NCBI GenBank assembly: GCA_023897205.1
Contig: JAHWDD010000007.1
Span: forward strand, 1,426,001-1,490,000
Direction of reading: 5' to 3'
Length of the DNA stretch: 64,000 nucleotides
DNA from: Exophiala sp. HKRS030
Taxonomy: Eukaryota > Ascomycota > Eurotiomycetes > Chaetothyriales > Herpotrichiellaceae
Below the pieces are notes generated by a model, which worked only from the letters and a program-made list of their open reading frames with translations, was not told where the DNA came from and made no database searches. Positions 22,402 to 34,209 of this stretch are shown piece by piece (positions within the stretch are counted from its first letter, which is position 1; every line of letters begins with the position of its first letter). A program made the position numbers and the translations under genes.

Positions 22402-23636
22402 TCATGGCCAAATCAATACAGGCTTGATACACCGTCCGTGGTGCATATCGTCTATAGCCTTGTTTATTTCGGTGAATGGATATCGTTTAATCAGGCGCTC
22501 AATCGGAAAGCGACCTTGCTTCCAAAATTCCACAAGAGCAGGAATAAACTGCCAAGGTTCATGTGAGCCAAAAACGAAATGAAATAAAACAACGGATCCG
22601 AGGGGAAATATTGTGTCATTCTTACCGTTTGAGGATGAGCCGACCCTTCACAAGATCCGACGTAGCTGACATTCCTTCCGATCCACTCTGCTGGCTCGAT
22701 GTTGACGAATTTCCCTGCCGGCGCTGCTCCAACCGTGGCGACGATTCCGTTGTTTGCGGCCGATGCTATCATCGCTTCAATGACTGCAGTATTCCCTGTG
22801 GCGTCGAGCGCACGGTCGACACCCTCGCCGGCCGTTGCAGCCTTGATCAGTTCAACAACATCCTTGCCGCTCAAGTTTATCGTGACCGTCGCCCCGAGCT
22901 CGGCGGCTAGCTGGAGCCTCGATTCGTTGATGTCAATGGCTATGATCTGTGTAGCCGGTGTGAAGCGTACCGCCGCCATGACAGCGGCCAGCCCAACTGA
23001 GCCCACTCCAAAGACCGCAATAGATTCTCCCACAGACGGTTTCAAGTCGTTGAGGACGGTCCCAGCTCCGGTTTGCAGGCCGCAGCCGAGTGGGCAGAGA
23101 ACATCCAGGGGGACATCTTTGTCGAGCTTGACGGCACAGTTCGCCGTGACGATCGATCTAGAAGCGAACGAGGATTGTCCAAAGTAGGGTGAAGCAATGT
23201 CGACGTCGCCCATCGACATTGTATGACTGCCGTCGGCACGGGCGCCACCGAAAAGAAGTCTGGGACCGACTCGACAGTATGACGGGAGGCCACGAAGGCA
23301 AGGTCGACAGGCTCCGCAGCTGGTGATGGAGAGAAGAACATGGTCTCCAGGGGCGAGGTGATTGACATCGGCGCCAACTTCCTCCACAATCCCCGCCCCT
23401 TCGTGGCCTAGCACGGCCGGCGGGGACGGAGGCAGTTTGCCCATGGCGGAGCCTACGTCGGTGTGACAAACGCCGGTGGCGACCATGCGAACGATAATCT
23501 CGTCGGGTCTCATGTCCTTGAGTTGGACCTGTCTCTGTTCAAAAGGTCCATTGTGGCTTGTAATGACCAAGGCAGTTACAGGCTTGCTACTGGCGGATGG
23601 ACCTGGAGACTTATTCATGATGCCGCTGGTCTGCAT
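22402..23636 (-). CDS. Zn-dependent aryl-alcohol (benzyl alcohol-type) dehydrogenase
   Basis: Two exons: 23636-22626 and 22548-22402 (1158 nt, 385 aa). It is a medium-chain dehydrogenase. The catalytic Zn ligands C57 (TGVCHTD) and H78 (GHEGAG) are present, as are the four structural-Zn cysteines C107, C110, C113 and C121. The NAD site is VFGVGSVGLAA. The pattern GHEGAGIVEEVG with SITSCGACRPC resembles the class III-like aryl-alcohol dehydrogenases of bacterial toluene and xylene pathways (AreB/XylB type), which oxidise benzylic alcohols to aldehydes with NAD. An adjacent aldehyde dehydrogenase on the same strand fits a two-step oxidation to the acid. A CGGAAC/GTTCCG inverted repeat lies 116 bp before the start codon. 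Confidence 0.9.
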
Positions 23637-23707
23637 TGTATAATAGATTAAGTTAAGAGAGCGAGAGAGTGTGCTCAGTACGACGAGGTCGTAAGGATGA
23701 CAAAGCT

Positions 23708-23715
23708 CTTAAATA
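23708..23715 (-). promoter_or_regulatory. TATA-like box of the ADH gene
   Basis: TATTTAAG on the minus strand, 72 bp upstream of the ADH ATG. Confidence 0.45.
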
Positions 23716-23751
23716 CAACACGGGGAACGGTGTCATCCTCTCTAGGGATAT

Positions 23752-23772
23752 CGGAACGGTTAAATAGTTCCG
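23752..23772. promoter_or_regulatory. Candidate Zn2Cys6 operator, CGGAAC-N9-GTTCCG
   Basis: Perfect inverted repeat with 6-bp arms (23752-23757 and 23767-23772) and a 9-bp spacer, i.e. CGG-N15-CCG. It lies 116 bp upstream of the ADH start codon. Everted or inverted CGG triplets with fixed spacing are the usual targets of dimeric Zn2Cys6 proteins, three of which the cluster encodes. Confidence 0.5.
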
Positions 23773-23933
23773 TGAGAAGAACCGATCGTAGAGTAGATTC
23801 CGGAGTCAAGAGTTGTGAAGTTTTAGGAAGACCATTATAGACGCATTCTCCACGTTTTATCACCAAAAAAGTGCTGAAAAGTATTATCCCTCTTGTTCCT
23901 TACGTTGAGTTACACATTCAATTCATCTTGCTC

Positions 23934-25493
23934 TCAAATCACATCTGACGGCTCGTCTGTGATCGTGATTGTCTTAGTCTGTAGAAACTCATCCAAACCC
24001 CATTGTCCGTTGAATCTGCCAAATCCGCTTTCCTTCGAGCCTCCGTGCGGAAGCCACGGCTCATCATGGATAGTCATGGCATTAATGTGGCAGGCGCCTG
24101 TCTCTATACGCCTCGCACAGCGGACAGCCTTGGGAACATCCCTCGAAAAGATGCTTGCGGATAGGCCGTAAGCGGTGTCATTGGCCTGAGAAATTGCCTC
24201 ATCAACAGTATCAACCACTAACAGGGTCACTGTAGGCCCGAAGGTCTCATTGTAAAACAGATCCATCTCTTTAGTGACGCCAGAGACTATCGTGGGCTGT
24301 AGCGCAGCCACAGTCACATTGGGCGTCCCGAACTCCAAGTGGGCTCCTTGTCTCACGGCTGATACGATGAGGCTTTCTGTCTTTTGTGCTCCAGAGACAG
24401 TCACGGCTTTGCCTGCTGGGAAGCTCTGGGCCTCTTTCACAAGAAGGCGTCGAAAGTCCTCGGCAACTGAACGCAAGACGATAACTCGCTCAGTCCCCAT
24501 ACAGACTTGGCCATGCTAGAAGTTTGTAAGAACAAGAAGAACATCGCAGCAATCATGACTTGTACTTACGTTGAGAAAAGCTCCGAGAACGACCGCCTTG
24601 GCCGCCTTGGTCAAATCCGCATCTTCCAGGACGATGCATGACGATTTTCCGCCGAGTTCCATCAACACCGGCTTGAGATGAAGTCCTGCAGTCTTTGCAA
24701 TGATTTTCCCAACCGCTGTCGATCCCGTAAAGTTGATCTTGCGCACAGAGGGATGAGCTATCATCGCTTCGATCACCTCTGCCGCCTTCTCACGCGAGTG
24801 ATGAACAATGTTGAGAACCCCAGCTGGTAGCCCTGCTTCTTGGAAGATCTCTCCTATGAAGTGATGCGTTCTTGGGCTAAGCTCCGAAGCTTTCAACACA
24901 GCCGTGTTTCCACAAAGTATCGGAGTTGCCACTGCTCGAATGGCCAGTATGAAAGCGGCATTCCAAGGAGCAATCCCGAGCACAACACCGTATGGTTCCT
25001 TGTATACGAGGGCAAGACGATCTTTCCCTCCGTCAGTATTCTATAGTGGGATAGCTGCTTACTCGTTCGACTTACCTCTACTTTCAGTCGTTGGCAATGA
25101 TCCTGTAGCGCAAGAGGTCGCCATGCAGCCTAGCTCCTCCAATAACGCCGTCCCAAAGTTCAAATTAATTCCTGTAGCCCACTCTCTCGTACAATTGGTC
25201 TCTTGAACCATGACATCAATGATTTCATCTTTGCGGAGTCTGAAAATTTCTGCTGCCTTGAAAAGAATTCGTCTTCTTTCAGTTGGATGTGTCTGTGCCC
25301 ACGCCGGAAATGCTTTGGATGCTGAATCGACGGCCTTTTTGGCCAAGTCGACGTCGGCGCCGGAAGCAGTCCAGACGACCTTTTGTGTAGTTGAATTTCG
25401 CACTTCAAATTTGTTTGAAGTAGTCACTGGATGATTGTCTATCCAGAGAGGTACATCTGCGAATTGAGGCTTGTCGACGTCGATTGAACCCAT
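23934..25493 (-). CDS. Aldehyde dehydrogenase (vanillin/salicylaldehyde dehydrogenase-like)
   Basis: Three exons: 25493-25076, 25021-24570 and 24515-23934 (1452 nt, 483 aa). It is an NAD(P)-dependent ALDH with the catalytic Cys in HGQVCMG (C295) and the general-base Glu in LMELGGKS (E261). The cofactor-binding segments LGIAPWNAAF and NFTGSTAVGK are present, as is ETFGPTVTLL near the C-terminus. The GQVCMGTERV pattern is close to the salicylaldehyde and vanillin dehydrogenases of aromatic pathways rather than the acetaldehyde group. Intron 1 (54 nt) contains two in-frame stops and ends at GGGAAAG eleven bases after a CTGAC branch site; this is the only acceptor that keeps the DRLALVYKEPYG frame. 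It is divergent from P450-2 and likely works after the ADH. Confidence 0.9.
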
Positions 25494-26015
25494 CTTGCAT
25501 CAACTTGAGACGATTGCTTGATCTAGCAACTGTTAGTGGAGCAACTCCTTTTTCTCTCCCACTTTGGGACGTCGTAAGTTTTGTCCTTCTCACTGATGGA
25601 CATTGCGGAACATTGGATTCCGGAGTCTATAGCTACCTGCTGCATACTCTCTCCGCGACAAAATTGAGATTATGAGATTGCGGAGGCCCTCATCCGGACT
25701 CGGAATCAGGATTACCAATCCGACCCTTACTAGAAGTCTTGGGCCGTTTCTATGATCCGGTAAGTGACGAAGGACTGATACCGGCTTGAGAACAGTGAAG
25801 TCGTGGTCGATGGCCCTTCGTCCCAATTAGGATGTTTCCTCCCCGTTCTTCGGATTGCCCCGTCTCAATTCTCCAGGATTTACCCCGGTCCGAGAATGAC
25901 TGAAATCCAACTGCATATTTTCCTACTTATTGAGAGCTGAAAGAGTGCTCTGGCTGGATTGTTATCATCGTTTATCGCATGATTTCATTCCCATGCTCAA
26001 CCCCAGACAGTAAAA
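25494..26015. promoter_or_regulatory. Bidirectional promoter between ALDH and P450-2
   Basis: 522 bp between divergent start codons. Contains the CGGAA-N7-TTCCG repeat at 25606-25622 and a second CGG-N16-CCG arrangement at 25701-25722. No gene is supported. Confidence 0.5.
25606..25622. promoter_or_regulatory. Candidate Zn2Cys6 operator, CGGAA-N7-TTCCG
   Basis: Perfect 5-bp-arm inverted repeat, CGG-N11-CCG, 113 bp upstream of the ALDH start. It is similar in sequence and distance to the element before the ADH gene, but with a spacer shorter by 4 bp between CGG triplets. Confidence 0.45.
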
Positions 26016-27863
26016 ATGCCATCGACACCAACGGTCCTCGTCGCTGTGGGATTGGTCACTTTTCTCCTGTATCGCCTACTCCAGATTGGTCAACGTCCCA
26101 AAAATTATCCACCGGGACCCCCGACTATCCCTATATTGGGAAATATTCATCAGGTTCGTTCGCATTCACGTTACAGCATTGTTGGGCCTTTGAGGTGCCG
26201 AATACTGAATTTCCCCCTCCCCACATACAGATCCCAACTCATGATGTCCACCTTCAATTCGAAAAGTGGGCACGTCAGTATGGTCCAGTGTACAGCCTGA
26301 TACTCGGGACCAAGACCATGATTGTCCTTTCGAGTGACGCCGCCGTCAAGAGTCTCTTGGATAAAAAGAGTGGAATCTATTCCGACCGACAGGAAATGTA
26401 TGTCGGTCAGGGTTTGGCCAGCGGCGGCCTACGACTTCTTATGATGGTAAGTATCACCACCCCTTAACCCTCAAAAGATGTAAAACATTCGACCCAGGTA
26501 GGCTAATGAAACCTCAATAGGGATATGGCGACAAGTGGCGCAAGGTCAGTCAGTCCCTCGCGGATTTTCCTTTTTTAAGAGAATGGAGAGAGCACTTTTC
26601 CTAACAAAAAGTTGTTAGTTCCGTAAAATGATACATCAATTGCTCAACGTCCAATCTGCCCGGTCTTATGTTCCATATCAGGTTCTGGAGAACAAACAGA
26701 TGCTTTATCAGTTTCTAGAACAGCCCGACGACTTTCTCAACCACATTCGACGATATGCCAACGCTCTCACCACCACCATGGTCTATGGTTGGCGGACACC
26801 GACGTACGAAGATCCCAAGATGATGCAACTATTCGACGGGTTTTCTGAATTCGCTCATCTAAACGCCACCGGGGTGGCCGCCTTGGTGGACTTCTTTCCT
26901 CTATTGAGAAATCTGCCCGACAGCGTCTTGGGCACAGTGAGGGAAGCCAGACGGTTACATAAACGCGAAAAGGCACTCTACCTGGGCCATTGGCTGACAG
27001 CCAAAAAGGACATCGCAGCCAAAGAGATCAAACCATGTTTCTGCGTCGGACTCGACCAAGCGCAAAAAGTCGACGGGTTCAGTGACGACCAAGCCTCTTA
27101 TATCGCGGGGACTCTTCTCGAAGCCGGGTCCGACACGACCTCGAGTACACTGTATGCGTTTGTTCAAGCCATGCTGTTGTATCCCGACGTCCAAAAGAAG
27201 GCCCAAATCGAATTGGACAAGGTGGTCGGGGAGGATCGTATGCCGACCATGGACGACGATGTCCAACTCCCCTACATTCGAGCCTGCATGAAGGAAACTC
27301 TCCGCTGGATGCCGACGACCATCCTAGGAGCGGTACCTCACGCGGTGACCCAGGACGACTTTTACGAAGGGTACCTGATCCCCAAGGGAGCGGCCGTCAT
27401 GAACAACGTCTGGGCCATCCACATGGATCCTCGCAGACACCCGGACCCGCGACGGTTCATGCCGGAGCGATACGAGAAGGATTCGCAGAGTTTGTATGAC
27501 GCCGCCAGCAACCCCGACGCGACGCAACGAGATCAATTTTCCTTCGGTGCCGGGCGTCGAATCTGCCCTGGGATTCACGTAGCAGAGCGAAGTTTGTTTT
27601 TGGGCATCAGTCGGATCCTGTGGGCCTTTGAGATCACACCAAAGTTGAACTCCCAGGGACAGCCGATCCTTCCGGACCCAAACGAACTCACCCAAGGGTT
27701 TGTCGTGTTGCCCGTCGATTTCCCTGCGCAGATCAAACCACGTTCAAAAGAGCGTGCTGACATGGTCAGGAGAGCATGGGAACAGGCGCAGAGTGAATGT
27801 TTGGATCCAGAAACAAAACAATGGATCACGACGCCTCCTCAATTGCAAACGACTACAAAGTGA
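26016..27863 (+). CDS. Cytochrome P450 (P450-2; 'O-methylsterigmatocystin oxidoreductase'-like clan)
   Basis: Four exons: 26016-26153, 26231-26446, 26521-26544 (24 nt) and 26619-27863 (1623 nt, 540 aa). A short N-terminal anchor is followed by the proline hinge YPPGPPTIPILGNIHQ. Further marks are the WxxxR motif in GDKWRKFRK, I-helix EAGSDTTSS, ExxR in MKETLRWMP, PERY, and the heme loop FSFGAGRRICPG. It has a different hinge, intron pattern and C-terminal extension from P450-1 and P450-3, so it is from another P450 group. It would be ER-bound and reductase-dependent. It shares a promoter with the ALDH, which suggests co-expression. The substrate cannot be read from sequence; ring or side-chain hydroxylation or O-demethylation of an aromatic acid is a reasonable guess. 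Confidence 0.9.
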
Positions 27864-28316
27864 AGTTCAGGGTGGTTCTCAAGGCTATACATCTAAGATT
27901 GTAAAACTTGGCGTGCTTGTAGGTATATTTTTTGACAGAAATAGCCATCCGACCTATAATTGATTTCATTGACAAAAGGTTCATTACTCAACTCTCCAGA
28001 CTTTCTCTCTGCAATATCAGATGAAGCATCCGATTTTATGAACATAGGAGCGACTCATTAACTGCTACCTTACCCTATACCTGCTCTACACATGTCTCTC
28101 CATCTAATGTCATATATTGAAAACTAGATCTCATTTCATAAATTGATAGCTGACTTGATGTTCATTCTATTTGACTTGAGACTTGGATATACGGGGTCAA
28201 GTCCTTCGGATAACTAACAAACTAGCAACCGACAGACGAAAAGATCGATGTTTTAGAATCCATGACATGCATCCTGATGATATGCGACCAATGATCCGTG
28301 ATCTATCTTCTGCGTC
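27864..28316. other. Intergenic, convergent 3' ends of P450-2 and P450-3
   Basis: 453 bp, AT-rich; no supported gene. Confidence 0.6.
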
Positions 28317-30206
28317 CTAACTTGCAGCGGTGTCCTTGAGGTGAATCAAAAGCCTCAGACCCGCCGGCCCGGCACTGAAATTGTCGTACGGTCTCATATC
28401 TTCATCCATCATCGAGGAATCAATGGTACACTCGAAGCGTCTGAAGAAAGCCGCAACAACTTTCCAGAGCTCGAATTGAGCAAGACTAATCGAAACAAGG
28501 GTTAGCTGGTGGCTTCGTCGTGATGGTAGAAAGAGACCAGAAAAACAAAGCATTAGGCATCCCTACTTGATTCCAATACATTTCCTACTTCCATTTCCGA
28601 ATGCGTTGAAAGCAGCCTTCATGAGCTTTTGTTGTTCTTTATCCTCGTCCAGCCAACGTTCTGGAAGGTACAACTCGGGGTCGGGAAACGCTTTGCTGTC
28701 CCGATGAACTGTATAGTTTTGTGTCCCCAAGATGGTCTATCACAGAAAATAGATTAGCAGTGGTTCGGGAAGTTTCAAGGGGGCGAGGAACAGTCAACAA
28801 CAACAACTTACTCCTTTTGGAAAGACCATGCCTTGAACCACGACTGTCTCTTTAGCTTCACGTGGCAAGGTGGCCACGATGGTAGGGTGCCTTCTCAATG
28901 CTTCATTGATGACCGCACTCAGGTAAGGCAGTTTGCTTGCCATCTGTTTCAAAAATTGGTCAGTAACCTATAGGAACTGCTCCCCCCGAGCGAGCGTGAA
29001 AGAAAAAGACAGAGGGTTAAAGGGAGAATCAGGCGTGATGGGCATGTTTCGACGCTTACCGTGTAACTTGGGATCGTCTTGGGATCCGGTATTGCTTCCG
29101 CAAGTTCTTGCTTCAACTTGGTGTATACCCGAGGATCACGGCAAACAGCATAGATGAGGAAAAGAAAGGTATTTGCAGTTGTGCCGCTACCACCAAACCT
29201 GGAAGAACGCGGTTAGAATGCGAGCAATTTGATCTCTTATCCTCGTGACACCAATCCAGAGTCCAGAAGTGAGAATCGGTAGACAAACTTACATCCCACC
29301 CATGCACTCCTCGGCCAGTTCACTGTCGTTGAGTGGTCTACCGAGAAGGCCATCCTTCTCCGCCAAGGCGCCCCGTAGGAAGGGGGTCTCGACTTTCGTC
29401 TTGCGAACGTTCCGGATGAGTTCCACGGAGTAATTCTTCCAGTCTCGGACTCGACGGAAGTTGTCCCCGATCGGACCGGGCACGTAGACGCCCCACTGTT
29501 CCAGCTGGGGGACGATTTCTTTGTAGATGAACATGGGCCTCCACGCCCGAAGCCAGGCCATGACGGGACTCGGCTCCCCGGCCTTGAGGGACCCGGCGTC
29601 CCGGTCGAACATGAGGTGATAGACGGCGTCGAACCCCAACCAGTGACACCAAGGGTAGACGTCGATGGGGGAACCGTCCTTGGTCCTCGTCGACCACTGC
29701 CGTAACAAGGTCTCGATCTTCGTCGTGAGGACCGGCTCAAAGTCGAACATGGAGGCCTGGGAGAAGCCCCGACTCAGGAGTTTCCTCCGCTGTCTGTGGG
29801 CTTCGGGGTCTCGGAACGCAAACGTGTGGTCCTCTCTGAACATCCTCCTCGCCGAGTAAAACTTCTCGTCCTTGATCAGACTCGGGTTGTTGTAGATCTC
29901 GGGGATGGCATCGGGGTCGGCGAACGAGACTTGGTTGGGTCCCACGCGGACGATCGGGCCGTAACGTTGGTGCGCCGCCTGGATCTGTTCTGCCCTTCGA
30001 CCCTGACGGTTCCAGTAAGTCGCCCACAATCGTGTCGTCCGTGCGAAGAAAGGGCCCGGGATCTTTCGAAGAGGATGGAACCAGGCGTTGTACAGGAGTA
30101 AGGAAAGTTGATACGCAAGATAGGCGAGGACGACGCCAAAAAAGACCAGCGTCTTGAGATCGTACTTGACCACCAAGTCTGTCAAAGCGGTGGCGGTCAT
30201 CATCAT
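28317..30206 (-). CDS. Cytochrome P450 (P450-3), paralogue of P450-1
   Basis: Five exons: 30206-29293, 29198-29060, 28943-28812, 28736-28567 and 28485-28317 (1524 nt, 507 aa). The N-terminal anchor is about residues 18-38, followed by AWFHPLRKIPGP. Other marks are I-helix GGSGTT (Gly in place of the usual Ala), ExxR in INEALRRHP, PERW and heme loop FGNGSRKCIGI. Exons 2-4 have exactly the same lengths (139, 132, 170 nt) as exons 6-8 of P450-1, but the first 914 nt form one exon where P450-1 has five. The start has three ATGs in a row; the first is used. It is ER-bound, with an unknown substrate, probably related to that of P450-1. Confidence 0.9.
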
Positions 30207-30817
30207 GACGGTAGAAAGGCAGAGACCCTGGTGTAAGGGGAGGGGAGAGATGTTGAGTGACGATTTGTGTTCTACAGGCTTGAAGAAGAACGAAATGTTA
30301 CAGATTCATCCCAGGGGACACCGATCCCAAGTTTTATGAACCTTTTTTTGAACGCGTTCAAAGATCCGGCTTGCCATTGTTACGTGCTCCAGAGAAAAAT
30401 AGTGATACTTTCAGTTCTACCGGTTGATTCTCAACATCCCCCCCATGGGATCCGGACGAGGGGGGAACTCCAGTTGGATGTGGGGGGGGATGGAACCTGG
30501 TATTGTTCCAAAAAGGGTTTATCTCCCCGGACTGGGGCCAGATGCCGTACAGCATTTCACTCCGACTTTCCCACTACCATCTCGGGGAGATAATTCTCTT
30601 CATTCGGTCTGCTCTGAACAAAGCATCCAAGAGTGAGGTTGAATAATTCCGAAATTATCACTAGAATGTGGTTGCGCTTGGAACAATCAGATACTCTAAG
30701 CGGTGGGTAATGAGTGAGTGCATTGTGTTATATTTCGGTGCAGTTAATGACTATTTGGATGTTACATTTTTCTCTTCCCATATCCGATGGAGTGTAGCTA
30801 CTTCAATGGTCTCACTT
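30207..30817. other. Intergenic: P450-3 promoter
   Basis: 611 bp between the P450-3 5' end and the 3' end of regulator 2. Contains short G-runs near 30480. No gene supported. Confidence 0.55.
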
Positions 30818-33403
30818 TCATGATGGAACGTAAAAATCGGCCATATCCATCGTATCATCGGGGAGCAATGAAAAGTCCACTTTGCCCAACATGTCAAGAT
30901 CCTTTTGCAGGAAATCGTAAATCCCATCACCGAAATAATCCTGATTTTCCATCTGGGCATTCTGTGACGGCGTCTGGATGAGGATGGGTTCCTCCGAGGA
31001 GGTGTTGTTCTCGCCGTCTCTGGTATTGCTTGCTACGGGGCAAAACATGTTAGAAGCCACAACAGTCGTTCCAAGCTTGCCCTTACATGGTTGTTCCATG
31101 TCATGAATCCTCCTTCCCAGGAGTGACACCGTGTGTAGGAAGGAGTCGGCCGCTTCGATTTGAGGTGCATAGTGCTCCAGAACCGTGATGCAGCGGTCCC
31201 AAGCTGATCTCAACACGTCATGGTCCAGGGCTGGATCGAAAGCCGGGCATAGACGAGCGGCGGCAAGAATGACAGCTGAGACAAAGATGTCTATCATAAC
31301 TCTTGCATCAGTACACGATTGCCAAGGCTCTGTGTATGCGTTTGAGAGATTGAACTCACAATGACTATTCGGCCACGGTGGTCCCGCGCATGGGTCCGAA
31401 ATTGTTTGGTATTTGAGGTTCACCAGTGCCGTAACCGTCAGTATGCAGTGTGCACATATTCGTTTCATAATGTCCATCTCCAACGAGGTTGTCTGGGAAG
31501 ATGAGAGGTCAATTTCCCTACCGAGTCGTGCGACCAGTAGTAGCACAGGACGTAATAGTAAAGCACGAATATAAAGGAATCTAGAAAGCCAATCAACTCA
31601 AATTTCAACAGCCAAACGTCAGCCGCTCGGAAACTTACCGACCGTTGAACACGTTGGACTGGAATCGACCATGTTCGTGATGATCCGCCAGTGGTGTTAG
31701 CCTCAGTTGATCTGGAAGGGCTTCCTCCACTTCTTCAAGAGAATGGTTGATCTTTAGAAGTTCGGAAAGCCAATGTTCAGACCACCCGGAGAGATGCAAC
31801 TTTCCACTCAGCTTGAGGCTGGCCTCTTTGGTGTACAAGGCCAACAAGGTGTCACGTTGTATCTCGAAAAGCTTGATGCAATGTATGAAGAGGGTGATTC
31901 GAGACTCTTGGTGTGCAGGTTGTACTCCTTCGCCGTCTTCAAGCAGATACTCGTCGTCAACTGCTTGCGGAAGAGGAAAGTCATTGATCGAACCGACCAT
32001 CATTGGACGACCTAGATTGAGTGCCAACAACCTGGTTTTAGGGGTGGTGGGTTTTCCGTCAGCCTTCTCGGGAATGAAGAAATTCGTGGTGCTCGGACAA
32101 ACCTATCGAATATGACGCAAGTATGCCACGCGCGCCGTCTCATTTCTCGTTGCAGTTGATTCCTCCTCGAGTAGGAGCCATCGAACGGTAAATTCAACCC
32201 AAGGCTGACGGCACCTCGAGTCGCTATGCCGGTAATGTTCCACCACCGATTTTCGTGTTTCGTGGATTGGAGATGGATTGTCTGTAATAATAGCAACTGA
32301 ATACCTTCGAGTGGAATGGTGTCCAAAGCTTCGACGGCGATGACTTCCGTAGAACGTATGTAGAATTGGTTTGCGAGACACGCTTTGTCTTTGGTCGGAC
32401 TCATGTCGCTGTACATGCATCCCAAGGCGAAGACCATATAAAGTGTGGCCATGAAGATGTGTTTATCGAGATCATCATCGCCGCCATCGTCGTCAACGTC
32501 ACCTGTCCATACCTTGAAGTATCTTGCTTGAAACGATGGCCAGTGAAGCACGGGGAATATTGATAAGACGTATTTGAAGAAATATGTAGTATACTTGTCG
32601 GCGGTAGATCGCATTGGGAGGCCGAAACCGTGGTTGCTGCTGGTGTCCCATTTTCTATAACTGTCCCGGAATGACGACTTTGGCGAAGCATCACTCATCT
32701 TACCGGATGTTCGAGATGATCCTTGAGGACTCACCATCAAATCCATGGTTTGTATGACGGCCTCGGTGATAGCACGGGCCGATGAGCCCTGGTGGTTGGA
32801 GTTATCGGAAGGAGTCGATGCCGGTAGTGTCTCGACATGAGCTGAAGTGACCGAAGAAGGATTGTGTTGAACTTAGCCGTCTAAATTGAGGTCTGTCCTA
32901 CCGCGGCCACCTTGTTCGACGGAAGCATTCTGATCAGCCTAGCTTTCTCATGTATCCGAAAAAGAGTATCGCCATACCCGTTGATGATGATGATGATGTG
33001 ATCGAGGTGATCCTAGCGGTATCAAGACTGGATACATGGACCTCTCGGCCCCTTCGAGGGTGAGTGGCATAGCTGACCGTCAGTATACAAGAAGGACAAG
33101 AATATACACTAATGTATGAAACACCTACACGCTATTGACGAACTTACTTTCCTCCCACGTACAAAGGTGCTCTCGGTGCCTTTTCCGGCATGGTAGACAC
33201 GCAGGTCGTTCACCGTTGCATCGTGACTTGCGCTCTCGACATGGAGTACATGCAAGAGCAATCTTTCGACGTGTTTGACGAGGTTTTTCTGTCGTAGGCT
33301 TCGTGGCTTGTGGTTGACCGCCGGCGTGGGTGGTGGCGCTGGTAGGGCTGGGTGTCAACCCGGCAGTCAATGTGTCTGCCTCATAGCTTGCCTGATCCGC
33401 CAT
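30818..33403 (-). CDS. Zn2Cys6 transcription factor with MHR domain (regulator 2)
   Basis: Model with four exons: 33403-33148, 32841-32103, 32031-31639 and 31580-30818 (2151 nt, 716 aa). The Zn2Cys6 cluster has Cys at 52, 55, 62, 69, 72 and 81, after the basic run RQTRRK. The middle region carries SIFPVLHWPSFQARYF, MVFALGCMYSD and LLALNLGRPMM, the typical fungal_trans/MHR pattern. The C-terminus is acidic (LPDDTMDMADF). Intron 1 is unusually long (306 nt) and could hide a small linker exon, so the join 33148/32841 is the weak point; the others have clean GT..AG ends. No dimerisation coiled coil is seen in this model, in line with a missing linker exon. It lies at the right edge of the cluster beside regulator 3. 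Confidence 0.82.
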
Positions 33404-34209
33404 GGTGTTGTCGGAATGTTTACAATACAGAAGCTGTCTCAGACAGCGTTTCCGGGTCTCATGCCACCGAATTTAGACACCTTCGAAAGAGACTTGGAGG
33501 TAGGAATCAAAGGACTCCCGGCGTTCATTAGATGTTCTCCGCCTCCCCGCAGTGACGGCTGAAATTCCCTCTTTCATACCCTTCGTCTGGGGTCTGTCTG
33601 GGGACCGGGATAATCCCCCCACGGGACGAACCCGGCATTCATAGCCGGTATACCGGTATCCGGAGTATCGATGAAGCTCCGAAACGAGCGCGGACTAACC
33701 AAAAGCTATTTGTATTCTGTAGGTGCTCGCGGAGGTGTCTCTTCGAGAGCCTGAATGAGACTGATACCTTGCAGTGGCGAGACGCTTTTACACCCTCTTG
33801 GTCGCTTCCCTGCCCTGAGGATACAAAGTATTCAGAGTGCCGAGGGTACTTATTCATAAACAGTGACGGCTGTGGGCACATAATTCCTCGATCTGGGGTA
33901 GTAATGGTCTGCATGACATCTCAAGGGTATCAAATAAATCTATGTCATGACTGTGATCTAGTCTCTGAGTCTGAGGTACTGTACTGTATGTGAGTCAGGC
34001 AGGATAAAAGTCTATCTACATTTCAAGTGTAAAGAAACCAAATCATAGCGCTTCACTGTACAGCCGCTCCTAGAAGACCCCAAGACGTTGCTGAACCAAA
34101 GAAATATCTTGTGAAGAAAAAAGAAATTCATAAGGCATCGCATCGCAAATCACATCACGAGCTTAAGTCGTACCAAACGCACCACTACCTCCTTGCTGAA
34201 ATCACTCAA
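33404..34209. other. Intergenic: regulator 2 promoter and regulator 3 3' region
   Basis: 806 bp; no supported gene. Short open frames on both strands lack motifs. Confidence 0.55.

Larger units (their letters stand above)
23637..23933 (-). promoter_or_regulatory. ADH promoter
   Basis: 297 bp between the ADH start codon and the 3' end of the ALDH gene, with a TATTTAAG box at 23715-23708 and a perfect 6-bp-arm inverted repeat at 23752-23772. Confidence 0.5.
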
